Origin: Knufia peltigerae
Taxonomy: Eukaryota; Ascomycota; Eurotiomycetes; Chaetothyriales; Trichomeriaceae
Direction: 5' to 3'
Assembly (NCBI GenBank): GCA_030247855.1
Contig: JAPDRN010000119.1
Location: 62,214 to 102,827 of the forward strand
DNA: 40,614 nt
Part shown: in pieces, positions 1 to 8,087 of the stretch
Position numbering within the stretch: position 1 is the first letter of the stretch
Layout of the letters: each line of letters opens with the position of its first letter
Notes under the pieces: model-generated
Seen by the model: the letters and a program-made list of their open reading frames with translations, nothing else
The model's database searches: none
Told to the model about the DNA's origin: nothing
Position numbers and translations under genes: made by a program

Positions 1-24
1 CCTGCGCAAGGCCGACTCACCCCT

Positions 25-30
25 TATAAT
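25..30 (+). promoter_or_regulatory. Predicted -10 box of clpS (leaderless transcript)
   Basis: A perfect TATAAT ends six bases before the clpS ATG at 37. A normal -10 to start-site distance would put the 5' end of the mRNA on or next to the ATG, and no Shine-Dalgarno sequence lies between. The -35 region falls at the edge of the window and cannot be judged. Confidence 0.5.
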
Positions 31-36
31 CGGCAG

Positions 37-363
37 ATGCCTCGCGAGTCCGCCCCCGATTCCCACCACGAGCACGGCGTTGCCGTGGAGCCCGCGCGCC
101 CGGAAGTGGCGCCGCCGCCGTTCTATCAGGTCATGCTGCTCAATGACGACTACTCCCCGATGGATTTCGTCGTGGACGTCCTGCAGCAGTTCTTCAACAT
201 GGACCTGGACAAGGCCACCCAGGTGATGCTGCACGTCCACACCCGTGGCCGTGGCGTCTGCGGTGTGTTCACCCGCGAAGTGGCCGAAACCAAGGTGGCC
301 CAGGTCAACGAGTACGCGCGGATGAACCAGCACCCGTTGCTGTGCACGATGGAAAAGGCCTGA
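37..363 (+). CDS. clpS: ClpS, N-degron adaptor for ClpA
   Basis: 108 aa. ClpS binds substrates with Leu, Phe, Tyr or Trp at the N-terminus and delivers them to the ClpA N-domain. A variable tail of about 28 residues precedes the conserved core, which begins FYQVMLLNDDYSPMDFVVDV; the NDDYSPM stretch and the later HxxGRGVCG..T.E.AE.K pattern are family hallmarks. The length is typical. clpA is 1 kb downstream on the same strand, but an opposite-strand kinase gene lies between them, so the usual clpS-clpA adjacency is broken. The start fits the family N-terminus and sits just behind a TATAAT box. Confidence 0.95.
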   Translation: MPRESAPDSHHEHGVAVEPARPEVAPPPFYQVMLLNDDYSPMDFVVDVLQQFFNMDLDKATQVMLHVHTRGRGVCGVFTREVAETKVAQVNEYARMNQHPLLCTMEKA

Positions 364-408
364 CCTGGCGCGGCGTGCCCACCAAGGCGGGCATCTATCA
401 GGTTCGAT

Positions 409-1221
409 TCACGCCTCCGCCAGCGCCTGCAGGGCCATCACGGCCACCGCCTCATCGATGTCGGCCGGGTCGCCATCATTCCGGAACCACACCGCGGACA
501 GCCCGGCACTGGACGCGATCCAGCGCAGCAGGCGCTCGCGCTCGATATCGGCCAGCCGGCAGACCTGTTCCAGCCGGGCGGCGAACCGCTCGGGTCGCGT
601 CGCAACGTGGATGCCCGGCCCGCACAGGTCCGGGTTGCTGAACATCGTGGTGTAGTCGAACGCGCGGTCGCCCAGCAGCCGCTTCGGGTCGATGGCCAGC
701 CAGCCCCGTGCGCCGAAATCCAGCACGTTGTCGTGGTGCAGGTCGCCATGCAGTGGCCGTATCTCCTGCTCGTCCTCCAACAGTGCCATCGCCAGCGATC
801 TGCACTGTTCCAGCAATGGCGGCAGCGGCGCCCTTGCCTGCAGCAGATCCGCGAACCATCTACGCAGGCAGACCAGATCTTCTGGCGGCGCGCTCCGTGG
901 CCGGTGCAGCTGCTGCAGGACCTGGCACAGGATCATGGTGCAGGCGTCGTCCTCGCCCTTGATCGAACGTTGCCGCAGCGAGTCGCCGTGCGCCCGTTCG
1001 ATCAGGATCGCCGGTCCCTCGTGGGCCAGCAGGCGTGCGGCACCGTCGCCGTTCCACCAGCGCAGCAGGCGATGGCCGTTCTGTTCCTCTGTCTCCGTGC
1101 TCACCTTCAACATGGCCGCCTCGCCAGAGGCGGTCAGCACCGGCCAGAGCCGGGCATGGGGGGTACGGATCGAAGGACCATCACGTCGCAATCGCCAGCG
1201 GCTCAGGTAGGGTTCGCTCAT
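409..1221 (-). CDS. APH(6)/hydroxyurea-kinase family phosphotransferase
   Basis: 270 aa, similar to the streptomycin 6-phosphotransferase / hydroxyurea kinase family. The catalytic-loop motif HGDLHHDN is at residues 158-165 (D160 is the likely base) and the metal-binding IDPKRLLGDRAFDY follows at about 177-190. An N-terminal lobe (about 20-75) ends in AILIERA, the hinge-like strand. Known members phosphorylate streptomycin-type aminoglycosides; the substrate here is not provable from sequence. The gene is on the minus strand between clpS and clpA. Base composition matches the neighbours, so it looks like a long-resident chromosomal gene. The start is the ATG at 1221. Confidence 0.85.
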   Translation of the reverse strand: MSEPYLSRWRLRRDGPSIRTPHARLWPVLTASGEAAMLKVSTETEEQNGHRLLRWWNGDGAARLLAHEGPAILIERAHGDSLRQRSIKGEDDACTMILCQVLQQLHRPRSAPPEDLVCLRRWFADLLQARAPLPPLLEQCRSLAMALLEDEQEIRPLHGDLHHDNVLDFGARGWLAIDPKRLLGDRAFDYTTMFSNPDLCGPGIHVATRPERFAARLEQVCRLADIERERLLRWIASSAGLSAVWFRNDGDPADIDEAVAVMALQALAEA

Positions 1222-1359
1222 GGTGAGTGTGCTGTCCTGGAGTGAACGATGATCAAGCGGTTCGCACTGCTAACGCCATCTGAACGTCGCAATCCGCTAG
1301 GGTGATGGAAATCGCGTAGTCAGGCCGCATATTGTCCCCAACTGCCGCCGGAGTAATCC

Positions 1360-3642
1360 ATGTTCAGCAAAGACCTCGAACACACCATCGGCCAGTGCTA
1401 CAAGCGCGCCCGTGAGGCCCGACATGAGTTCATGACGGTCGAACACCTGCTGTTGGCACTGCTCGACAACCCGTCCGCCCAAGCCGTACTGAAGGCGTGC
1501 GGCGCCGACGCCGACCGCCTGCGCCAGGAGCTGGAACAGGCCATCGAGGCCTCCGTGTCCCGCCTGGCCGAAGATGACGGCCGCGATACCCAGCCGACCC
1601 TGGGCTTCCAGCGCGTGCTGCAGCGGGCCGTGTACCACGTGCAGTCCTCCGGCAAGAAGGAGGTCACCGGCGCCAACGTGTTGGTCGCCATCTTCGGCGA
1701 AAAGGACTCCCACGCCGTCTATTACCTCAACCAGCAGGATGTCACCCGGCTGGATGTGGTCAATTACCTGTCCCACGGCATCGCCAAGCTGGGCGAGGAG
1801 GGCGAGCAGCCCTCGTCGTCCGAGGGCGAGGGCCGCATGGAAGGGGGTGAGGGCGAGCCCAAGGGTGATGCCCTGACCGAGTTCGCCAGCAACCTCAACG
1901 AGCAGGCCCGTGCCGGTCGCATCGACCCGCTGGTCGGCCGTGCCGACGAGATCGAACGCACCATCCAGGTCCTGTGCCGTCGCCGCAAGAACAACCCGCT
2001 GTACGTGGGTGAGGCCGGCGTCGGCAAGACCGCGATTGCCGAAGGCCTGGCCCGACGCATCGTGGAAGGCTCGGTGCCGGACGTGCTGGCCGATGCGGTC
2101 ATCTATTCGCTCGACCTCGGCGCGCTGGTGGCCGGCACCAAATACCGTGGCGACTTCGAGAAGCGCCTGAAGGGTGTGCTGACCGCGCTGAAGAAGGTGC
2201 CCAACGCGGTGCTGTTCATCGACGAGATCCACACCATCATCGGCGCCGGTTCGGCGTCGGGCGGCACCATGGACGCCTCCAACCTGATCAAGCCGGCATT
2301 GGCGTCGGGCGAGCTGCGCTGCATCGGTTCGACCACCTTCCAGGAATACCGCGGCATCTTCGAGAAGGACCGGGCGCTGGCCCGTCGCTTCCAGAAGATC
2401 GATATCGTCGAGCCGACCGTGGGCGAGACCTACGAGATCCTGCAGGGCCTGAAGTCCAAGTATGAAGCCCACCACGGCGTGACCTACGCCGACGAGGCGT
2501 TGCAGGCTGCGGTCGACCTGTCGGTCAAGCACATCGCCGACCGCCTCCTGCCGGACAAGGCCATCGACGTGATCGATGAAGCCGGTGCCCGCCAGCGTCT
2601 GCTGCCGGAAGATCAGCGCAAGGAGCTGATCGACGTCGAAGAGGTCGAGGCCATCGTCGCCAAGATGGCGCGCATCCCGGCCAAGCAGGTCAGCGCCACC
2701 GACAAGGATGTGCTGCAGCACCTGGAGCGCAATCTGAAGATGGTGATCTTCGGCCAGGATCCTGCCATCGGCACCCTGGCGTCGGCCATCAAGCTGGCGC
2801 GCTCGGGCCTGGGCAATCCGGAAAAGCCGATCGGCAACTTCCTGTTCGCCGGCCCCACCGGTGTCGGCAAGACCGAGGTGACCAAGCAGCTGGCGCTGCA
2901 ACTGGGCATCGAGCTGGTCCGTTTCGACATGTCCGAGTACATGGAGCCGCATTCGATCAGCCGCCTGATCGGTGCCCCTCCGGGCTACGTCGGCTTCGAC
3001 CAGGGTGGCCTGCTGACCGAGAAGATCGTCAAGACACCACACTGCGTGCTGCTGCTGGATGAAATCGAGAAGGCGCACCCGGACATCTTCAACATCCTGT
3101 TGCAGGTGATGGACCGCGGCGTGCTGACCGACACCAATGGTCGCGAAGCCAACTTCAAGAACGTGGTGCTGGTGATGACCACCAATGCCGGCGCGGCGCA
3201 GGCCTCGCGGCGCTCGATCGGTTTCACCAAGCAGGACCACGCCACCGATGCGATGGAGACCATCCGTCGTGCGTTCACCCCGGAATTCCGCAACCGCCTC
3301 GATGCGGTGGTGCAGTTCCAGCCGCTGGGCTTCGAGCACATCCTGCGCGTGGTCGACAAGTTCCTGATCGAGCTGGAGATGCTGCTGCAGGAGAAGCACG
3401 TCAGTCTGTCGGCCACCCCGACTGCGCGCGACTGGCTGGCCCACCACGGTTTCGACCCGCTGATGGGTGCCCGCCCGATGGCGCGGGTGCTGCAGGACAA
3501 GGTCAAGCGCCCGCTGGCCGACGAGCTGCTGTTCGGCAAGCTGGTCAACGGCGGCAAGGTCAGCATCGACGTGCGCAACGACGAACTGGTGGTCGAGGCG
3601 CAGGCCGAGCCGGAGCGGCTGTTGCCGGCCACGGTGGAGTAA
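1360..3642 (+). CDS. clpA: ClpA, AAA+ unfoldase of the ClpAP protease
   Basis: 760 aa, the usual ClpA length. It unfolds substrates and threads them into ClpP in the cytoplasm. The N-domain (1-140) carries the EFMTVEHLLLALL motif. An acidic, Ser/Gly-rich linker (about 147-171) leads to AAA module 1 (Walker A GEAGVGKT near 217, Walker B with D288) and AAA module 2 (Walker A GPTGVGKT near 498, Walker B LLLDEIEK near 567). A GGAG ribosome site lies 8 nt before the ATG. Partner genes clpS (upstream) and aat (downstream, minus strand) are in the window; clpP is not. Confidence 0.97.
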   Translation: MFSKDLEHTIGQCYKRAREARHEFMTVEHLLLALLDNPSAQAVLKACGADADRLRQELEQAIEASVSRLAEDDGRDTQPTLGFQRVLQRAVYHVQSSGKKEVTGANVLVAIFGEKDSHAVYYLNQQDVTRLDVVNYLSHGIAKLGEEGEQPSSSEGEGRMEGGEGEPKGDALTEFASNLNEQARAGRIDPLVGRADEIERTIQVLCRRRKNNPLYVGEAGVGKTAIAEGLARRIVEGSVPDVLADAVIYSLDLGALVAGTKYRGDFEKRLKGVLTALKKVPNAVLFIDEIHTIIGAGSASGGTMDASNLIKPALASGELRCIGSTTFQEYRGIFEKDRALARRFQKIDIVEPTVGETYEILQGLKSKYEAHHGVTYADEALQAAVDLSVKHIADRLLPDKAIDVIDEAGARQRLLPEDQRKELIDVEEVEAIVAKMARIPAKQVSATDKDVLQHLERNLKMVIFGQDPAIGTLASAIKLARSGLGNPEKPIGNFLFAGPTGVGKTEVTKQLALQLGIELVRFDMSEYMEPHSISRLIGAPPGYVGFDQGGLLTEKIVKTPHCVLLLDEIEKAHPDIFNILLQVMDRGVLTDTNGREANFKNVVLVMTTNAGAAQASRRSIGFTKQDHATDAMETIRRAFTPEFRNRLDAVVQFQPLGFEHILRVVDKFLIELEMLLQEKHVSLSATPTARDWLAHHGFDPLMGARPMARVLQDKVKRPLADELLFGKLVNGGKVSIDVRNDELVVEAQAEPERLLPATVE

Positions 3643-3648
3643 GGGTGC

Positions 3649-3665
3649 GCCGGGCATTGCCCGGC
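3649..3665. repeat. REP-like GC palindrome after clpA
   Basis: GCCGGGC-att-GCCCGGC, a 7-bp perfect stem just after the clpA stop. It resembles the palindromic body of the SMAG-like repeats elsewhere in the window but lacks a clear GTAG head. Confidence 0.5.
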
Positions 3666-3675
3666 CGCGGAGGCA

Positions 3676-3706
3676 ACGACAGGGCGGCGCAGGCCGCCCT
3701 TGTCGT
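3676..3706. terminator. Hairpin terminator downstream of clpA
   Basis: ACGACAGGGCGGC pairs with GCCGCCCTTGTCGT with one bulged T, forming a stem of about 13 bp. There is no long U-tract. It lies between the convergent clpA and the hypothetical gene on the minus strand and could serve both. Confidence 0.55.
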
Positions 3707-3721
3707 GTCAGCTCTCAGCTC

Positions 3722-4117
3722 TCAGCGGCTGCGCTGGCGGGCCATGCGCTTGAAGGCGGCCGCTTCCAGGGACTCGATGCGCTCGATCGTGCAACTGGCG
3801 CGATCGGTTTTCAGCACGCTGCGCGAGCCACCGCACAGCTGGTTGCTTTCACCCTGGGTTTCAAACGCCAGCCGGCGCGAGGTCACGGCGCTGTTGCAGG
3901 AGGCGGTGAAGATGACGCGGTAGTGCTGGTCACCATTGCGCAGCAGCACATCGCGATCGGCGCCGGCGCGCACGATCTGCTGGCCCTCACTCAACGCAAT
4001 GCAGCTGTCGCCGGTGGTGGCTGGCGGTGTGTCGGCCGCCTGGGCGGCGGGAGCGATCAGGGCGCCAGCGATGAGTGCGAGTGCGGCGAAGCCAGCGGGC
4101 AGGGAAGACATGTTCAT
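3722..4117 (-). CDS. Small exported Cys-containing protein (DUF6491-like)
   Basis: 131 aa from the chosen ATG. A signal peptide (MNMSSLPAGFAALALIAGALIAPAAQA) ends in an AQA cleavage site, so the protein is probably periplasmic. The mature part has a pattern of Cys residues (DSCIAL, FTASC, NQLCGG, ASCTIE) seen in xanthomonad secreted proteins annotated as DUF6491; that family call is from memory of the pattern and is moderate. Function unknown. The reading frame stays open to 4216, but the upstream part is Pro/Ser-rich, unlike a leader, so I start at the Met before the signal peptide; the Met two codons later is equally possible. Confidence 0.7.
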   Translation of the reverse strand: MNMSSLPAGFAALALIAGALIAPAAQAADTPPATTGDSCIALSEGQQIVRAGADRDVLLRNGDQHYRVIFTASCNSAVTSRRLAFETQGESNQLCGGSRSVLKTDRASCTIERIESLEAAAFKRMARQRSR

Positions 4118-4263
4118 GACGGGGGCAGGGGGTGGCGATCCGGACTGGATCGGGTGCCACGATGACGCCGCCGGTGCGAATGCGAATCTGCCGCAAGCAT
4201 GGCTGACCGATGTCACGGTGCATTCGGTCAGGGTGCCGTCCGGCAGGGCCGGATTTCAGGCAT

Positions 4264-4296
4264 GACAAAAGGCCAGCGTCCAGGGCTGGCCTTGTC
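4264..4296 (-). terminator. Rho-independent terminator of infA
   Basis: On the minus strand AAGGCCAGC pairs with GCTGGCCTT, followed by a short T-run (CCTTTTGTC). It lies 25 bp after the infA stop. Confidence 0.75.
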
Positions 4297-4320
4297 GGGG
4301 TGGCGCAACGCGCCAGCCGC

Positions 4321-4539
4321 TTACTTCATTCGGTAGGTGATACGACCCTTGGTCAGGTCGTACGGGGTCATTTCAACCTTGACCCGGTCACCGGTGAGGA
4401 TGCGGATGTAGTTCTTGCGCATGCGGCCGGAGATGTGGGCGATAATTTCGTGCCCATTTTCCAGACGAACGCGGAAAGTGGTGTTCGGCAGCGTCTCGCT
4501 GACGGTGCCCTCGAACTCGATGGAATCGTCTTTCGACAT
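4321..4539 (-). CDS. infA: Translation initiation factor IF-1
   Basis: 72 aa, the exact family length. It is an S1/OB-fold protein that binds the 30S A site during initiation. The sequence has the family patterns IEFEGTVSETLPNTTFRV, the GRMRKNYIRIL segment and GDRVKVEMTPYDLTKGRI with C-terminal TYRMK. It is followed by its own terminator. The next gene upstream on the same strand is aat, the same neighbourhood as in many gammaproteobacteria. Confidence 0.98.
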   Translation of the reverse strand: MSKDDSIEFEGTVSETLPNTTFRVRLENGHEIIAHISGRMRKNYIRILTGDRVKVEMTPYDLTKGRITYRMK

Positions 4540-4625
4540 GTAGTCCTGTGCGGTTCAGAAAACGGCCACGTTGGGCCTAAGGCGCAGCATTTTACGCGTC
4601 AAACGCCCAGCTTGCAAAGATTGTG

Positions 4626-5366
4626 TTATTCCCCGGCAAAATCCGCTGCCGGCACGCGCCCGACCAGCTGGGTCCAGGCGCCTTCCCGGCCCGGCGCCTG
4701 CACCGCGCTGCGGACCTGTTGCAGAAACGGCGCGCGCGGCAGGTGCTCGGCGCCCATGCGCAGCAGGTGCGGGTTCTCCACCTGCGCATCGATCAGTGGC
4801 CAACCCCAGCCATGCAGCGTGCGCGCCAGTGCCGCCAGCGCCACCTTGGAGCCGCCGCTGGCGCCACTGAACATGCTTTCGCCGAAGAACATCGCACCGA
4901 TGGCCACGCCATAGATGCCGCCGACCAGCGTCTGCCGGTCCCACACTTCGAAGGAATGCGCGAAACCCAGGTCGTGCAGCTGGCTGTAGGCATCCACCAT
5001 CGCCGGGCTGATCCAGGTGCCGTCCTGGCCGGGGCGGGGCGCGCTGGCACAGGCACGCATCACCTCGCTGAAGGCAGTATCGGCGGTCACTTCCCAGGTG
5101 CTGCCGCGCAGCTGCCGGCGGAACCTGCTGCTCAGGTGCACACCGTCGGTACGGAACACCATGCGCGGGTCCGGCGACCACCACAGGATCGGCTCGCCCT
5201 CGCTGAACCACGGAAAGATGCCGCCGGCATAGGCGTTGAGCAGGCGCAGCGGGTGCAGGTCGCCGCCCACGGCCAGCAGCCCGTCGGGTTGGCGCAGGGC
5301 GGTCTCGGCTGGCGGGAAGGGGGCATCCGGCGCATCGGCCAGGCGCCAGGGCAGCTGACGGGTCAT
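4626..5366 (-). CDS. aat: Leucyl/phenylalanyl-tRNA-protein transferase
   Basis: 246 aa from the chosen start. Aat transfers Leu or Phe from aminoacyl-tRNA to proteins with N-terminal Lys or Arg, creating the N-degron read by ClpS. Family motifs are FPPAETALRQPDGLLAVGGDL, YAGGIFPWF, LWWSPDPRMV, GTWISPAMVDAY, the acceptor-binding stretch GGIYGVAIGAMFFGESMFS, and IDAQVENPHL near the C-terminus. The frame opens at 5414, but the Met at 5366 (MTRQLPWRL) aligns with normal family starts, so the extra 16 residues are probably not translated. clpS and clpA are within 5 kb. Confidence 0.95.
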   Translation of the reverse strand: MTRQLPWRLADAPDAPFPPAETALRQPDGLLAVGGDLHPLRLLNAYAGGIFPWFSEGEPILWWSPDPRMVFRTDGVHLSSRFRRQLRGSTWEVTADTAFSEVMRACASAPRPGQDGTWISPAMVDAYSQLHDLGFAHSFEVWDRQTLVGGIYGVAIGAMFFGESMFSGASGGSKVALAALARTLHGWGWPLIDAQVENPHLLRMGAEHLPRAPFLQQVRSAVQAPGREGAWTQLVGRVPAADFAGE

Positions 5367-5437
5367 GCCGGCATTGTATTCGTCGTGGCGATGCGCGATG
5401 TCTGGCACCATCACGCACTACCGGCAAGGAGCCCCGC

Positions 5438-6706
5438 ATGAGCGATCCGATCACCGCCATCCTCAATGCGCACGATGCGCCGCGCACACGCAATGACAGC
5501 CTGGCCATGCTGTTGACCCTGGCCAGCGAAGACCGTCCCCAGCTTGGCGCGCTGCTGCTGCGGGCGCTGGACCGCCGCTCGCCCAGCTCCACCTTCCTCG
5601 ACACCGCCTTGGATCTGCTGCCGGACGAGGCTGTCGCCCCGGTCTGTATTGACGCCTGGCGGCGCTATCGTGACGGCGAGCGCGGCGAGCTGCTGACCAG
5701 CGTGCTGGAGTTTGCCAGCTACCAGGCGCCGCACACGCTGCAGGACGATTGGGAGGCGCTGCTGGAGGTCGCCATCGAGGATCACATCCAGCTGGCCTTG
5801 CAGGTCTGGCAGGCATTGCCGCCGTCGGTTGCGACTGACTGGGCGCATCGGTTGACCGAGGCAGACGACGATCGCGAACTGGAGCGGGCCAAGGCAGTGC
5901 TGCTGGCCACCCAGCCGGAAACCCATGCTGCCGCCCGTGGCTACCTGGCCGACTGGAGCGATCTGGATGCGGAAGTCTGGGCGCACTGGGCGGGCCTGGC
6001 CGATGGCCCGCGTCTGCGCCGCCTGCATGGCCAGCAACCGCTGCACCTGCGTTTCGGGCGCGAACAGCATCGCGCACAGGTGGCCGAAGAGCCTGCCTGG
6101 CGCAAGCGGATCTGGCGGCTGCATCCCACCTGGAATGGTGGTCAGGTGCATCATGCCGGGCATATGGGCGGCCTGCTCGATGCCGTGTGTGGCAGCTGTC
6201 AGGCACCGCTGCAGCGCTTGCTGCAGACCGACGCTGCGGCGCTGGAGGAAGGCGCGGCCGGCTCGATCACCCTGGGCCTGTGCCTGGACTGCTGCGGCTG
6301 GGAAGATCCGCCCGTGCGTTTCTATCGCCACGATGCGGAAGGTCTGCCGAGCTGCCACCCCAGCCAGCACTGCGAAGTGCCGATCAATCCCACCGACAGC
6401 GGCGACCTGCTGCAGGCCGAAGTGGGTCTTGCCGCGATGGACAGCCCTCGCTGGCAGCAGCAGGACTGGGGCCAGTCCAATCACCGGCAGAACCTGTCGC
6501 GGGTGGGTGGCGCACCGAGCTGGGTGCAGAGCGCGCACTACCCGGCGTGCATAGATTGTGGCGAGCAGATGCCTTTCGTGATGCAGCTGGACTCAACGTT
6601 GCCGACCACCAATGAAGGCATTCTGCTGTGGGGCAGTGGCGGCATGCTCTACAGCTTCTGGTGCGCGAAGTGCCGGGTGAGCGCGCATTTCTGGCAGTGC
6701 ACCTGA
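5438..6706 (+). CDS. Hypothetical protein with Cys-rich DUF1963-like C-terminus
   Basis: 422 aa with a clear AAGGAG ribosome site. The first 180 residues look helical and repeat-like. The C-terminal half has several Cys pairs (CGSC near 250, CLDCCGW near 285, CIDC near 370, CAKC near 410), suggesting bound zinc. The last 60 residues (YPACIDCGEQMPFVMQLDS ... GGMLYSFWCAKC) resemble the C-terminal module of DUF1963/YwqG-type proteins; this is a pattern impression. Function unknown. It starts 71 bp from the divergent aat start. Confidence 0.8.
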   Translation: MSDPITAILNAHDAPRTRNDSLAMLLTLASEDRPQLGALLLRALDRRSPSSTFLDTALDLLPDEAVAPVCIDAWRRYRDGERGELLTSVLEFASYQAPHTLQDDWEALLEVAIEDHIQLALQVWQALPPSVATDWAHRLTEADDDRELERAKAVLLATQPETHAAARGYLADWSDLDAEVWAHWAGLADGPRLRRLHGQQPLHLRFGREQHRAQVAEEPAWRKRIWRLHPTWNGGQVHHAGHMGGLLDAVCGSCQAPLQRLLQTDAAALEEGAAGSITLGLCLDCCGWEDPPVRFYRHDAEGLPSCHPSQHCEVPINPTDSGDLLQAEVGLAAMDSPRWQQQDWGQSNHRQNLSRVGGAPSWVQSAHYPACIDCGEQMPFVMQLDSTLPTTNEGILLWGSGGMLYSFWCAKCRVSAHFWQCT

Positions 6707-6731
6707 GCGCCGCATCCCCGCCATTGCTGTG

Positions 6732-6754
6732 GTAGATGCCAACCTTGGTTGGCA
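6732..6754 (+). repeat. SMAG-like REP unit
   Basis: GTAG head followed by an imperfect palindrome (TGCCAACC-TT-GGTTGGCA). The same body recurs twice before rarA (16028-16051 and 16127-16148). It sits between two convergent genes. Confidence 0.7.
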
Positions 6755-6767
6755 GGCTTCTCCGGCG

Positions 6768-7892
6768 CTACGGTTCCGCACGAAACGGGCTATGCCCCTG
6801 CAGCTCCTGCTGGTAGCGCCGCACATACCGCCGCTCCTGCCGGCACCAATCGCGCAGTGCCTCGGCGAACTCCGCATCGGCCACCCAGTGCCGGCTGCGC
6901 ACCAAGGTCGGCAGGAAGCCGCGCGCCAGCTTGTGCTCGCCCTGCGCGCCCGGCTCGAAACGGCTCAGACCTTCGCGCAGGCAGTACTCGATGCCCTGGT
7001 AGTAACAGGCTTCGAAATGCAGGCCGGGCAGGGTGGCCCCGCCCCAGTAGCGGCCGTACAGCGTGTCGCCACCGCGCAGGCACAGCGCGCCGGCAATCGG
7101 CTCGCCGTCCTGTTCGGCCAGGAACAGCACCAGCCCGCGCCCCAATGAAATGGCCAGATGGCGCAGGAATGCCTCGGTCAGCGCCGGGGCATTGCCGTAT
7201 TCGAGGAAGGTCTGCAGGTAGAAGCGGTACATCGTCTGCAGGTCGGCGCGGCTGGCGTCGTCGCCGTGCACCACGCGGAAGCTGATGCCCTGGCGGGCGA
7301 CCTTGGCCCGTTCCTGGCGGATGTTCTTGCGGTGCTTGTGGTTCATGGCACCGAGAAACTGCTCGAACGTGCTCCAGTCGCCCGGGTTCTGCCACTGGAA
7401 CTGGATGTCCTCGCGCAGCAGCCAGTCGTCGTTGAAGGCGGTCTCGTCAGCTGCCGTGTGGAAATTGATGTGGGCCGATGACACGTCGAGCGTGAGCATC
7501 TGTTCGCGCAGTGCCGTCAGCAGGGCAGTGCGCTGCGAATCGTCACGGGCCAGCAGGCGCGGGCCGGTCACCGGCGAGTACGGCACCGCGCCGAGCCACT
7601 TCGGGTAGTAGTCGCGTCCGTGCCGCGCATAGGCATTGGCCCAGGCGTGGTCGAACACGAACTCACCGTGGGAATTGGTCTTCAGGTAGCCGGGAGCGGC
7701 GCCGACCAGGGTGTGGCCGTCCCACAGGGTGAAGTGCTGCGGCTGCCAACCCCAGTCCTCGCGCAGGCAGCCGTAGGTTTCCAGGCCGGCAAGGAATGCG
7801 TGGCTGACGAACGGGTTGCGGCCATCGTGCAGGCTATCCCAGTCGGTGGCGGGAACGGGCTGCAGGGAGTCGAGGAAGCGGGCGGTGGGCAT
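6768..7892 (-). CDS. FemAB-like (DUF482/PF04339) GNAT-fold acyltransferase
   Basis: 374 aa, the normal family length. These proteins share the double-GNAT fold of FemAB peptidoglycan-branching enzymes, but the reaction is not established in most bacteria. Diagnostic patterns are NPFVSHAFLAGLE near 26, FDHAWANAYARHG near 80, the YYPKWLGAVPYSPVTGPRLL block, MNHKHRKNIRQERAKV near 183, and the C-terminal GAQGEHKLARGF. Cytoplasmic; no signal peptide. It is convergent with the preceding hypothetical gene across a REP unit. Confidence 0.9.
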   Translation of the reverse strand: MPTARFLDSLQPVPATDWDSLHDGRNPFVSHAFLAGLETYGCLREDWGWQPQHFTLWDGHTLVGAAPGYLKTNSHGEFVFDHAWANAYARHGRDYYPKWLGAVPYSPVTGPRLLARDDSQRTALLTALREQMLTLDVSSAHINFHTAADETAFNDDWLLREDIQFQWQNPGDWSTFEQFLGAMNHKHRKNIRQERAKVARQGISFRVVHGDDASRADLQTMYRFYLQTFLEYGNAPALTEAFLRHLAISLGRGLVLFLAEQDGEPIAGALCLRGGDTLYGRYWGGATLPGLHFEACYYQGIEYCLREGLSRFEPGAQGEHKLARGFLPTLVRSRHWVADAEFAEALRDWCRQERRYVRRYQQELQGHSPFRAEP

Positions 7893-8087
7893 GGGGAGAG
7901 GATAGGGCAGGTGAGGTAATCAGTGCCAAACGTTCTCGTTCGTGGCGTTCTGGCGCCGCAATTGGCCCTGAGGGTTTTACGAAAACTGCAGCAATGTGGA
8001 GTGAAGTGCTGATCCCTAGCGGATGGATGGGCAACGCTCAGATGCGCGCACGCAAGCGTGCATCAGTCCATCGCACAGGAGTTAAGC

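Noticed and set aside
1297..3657. 786-aa open frame antisense to clpA
   Set aside because: It is the mirror of a GC-rich gene; rich in His/Gln/Arg repeats, no family, and clpA is certain.
7893..8087. Gap between the FemAB-like and amidase genes
   Set aside because: No ORF with a ribosome site, no clear hairpin or repeat; promoters are presumably here but I cannot point to one.
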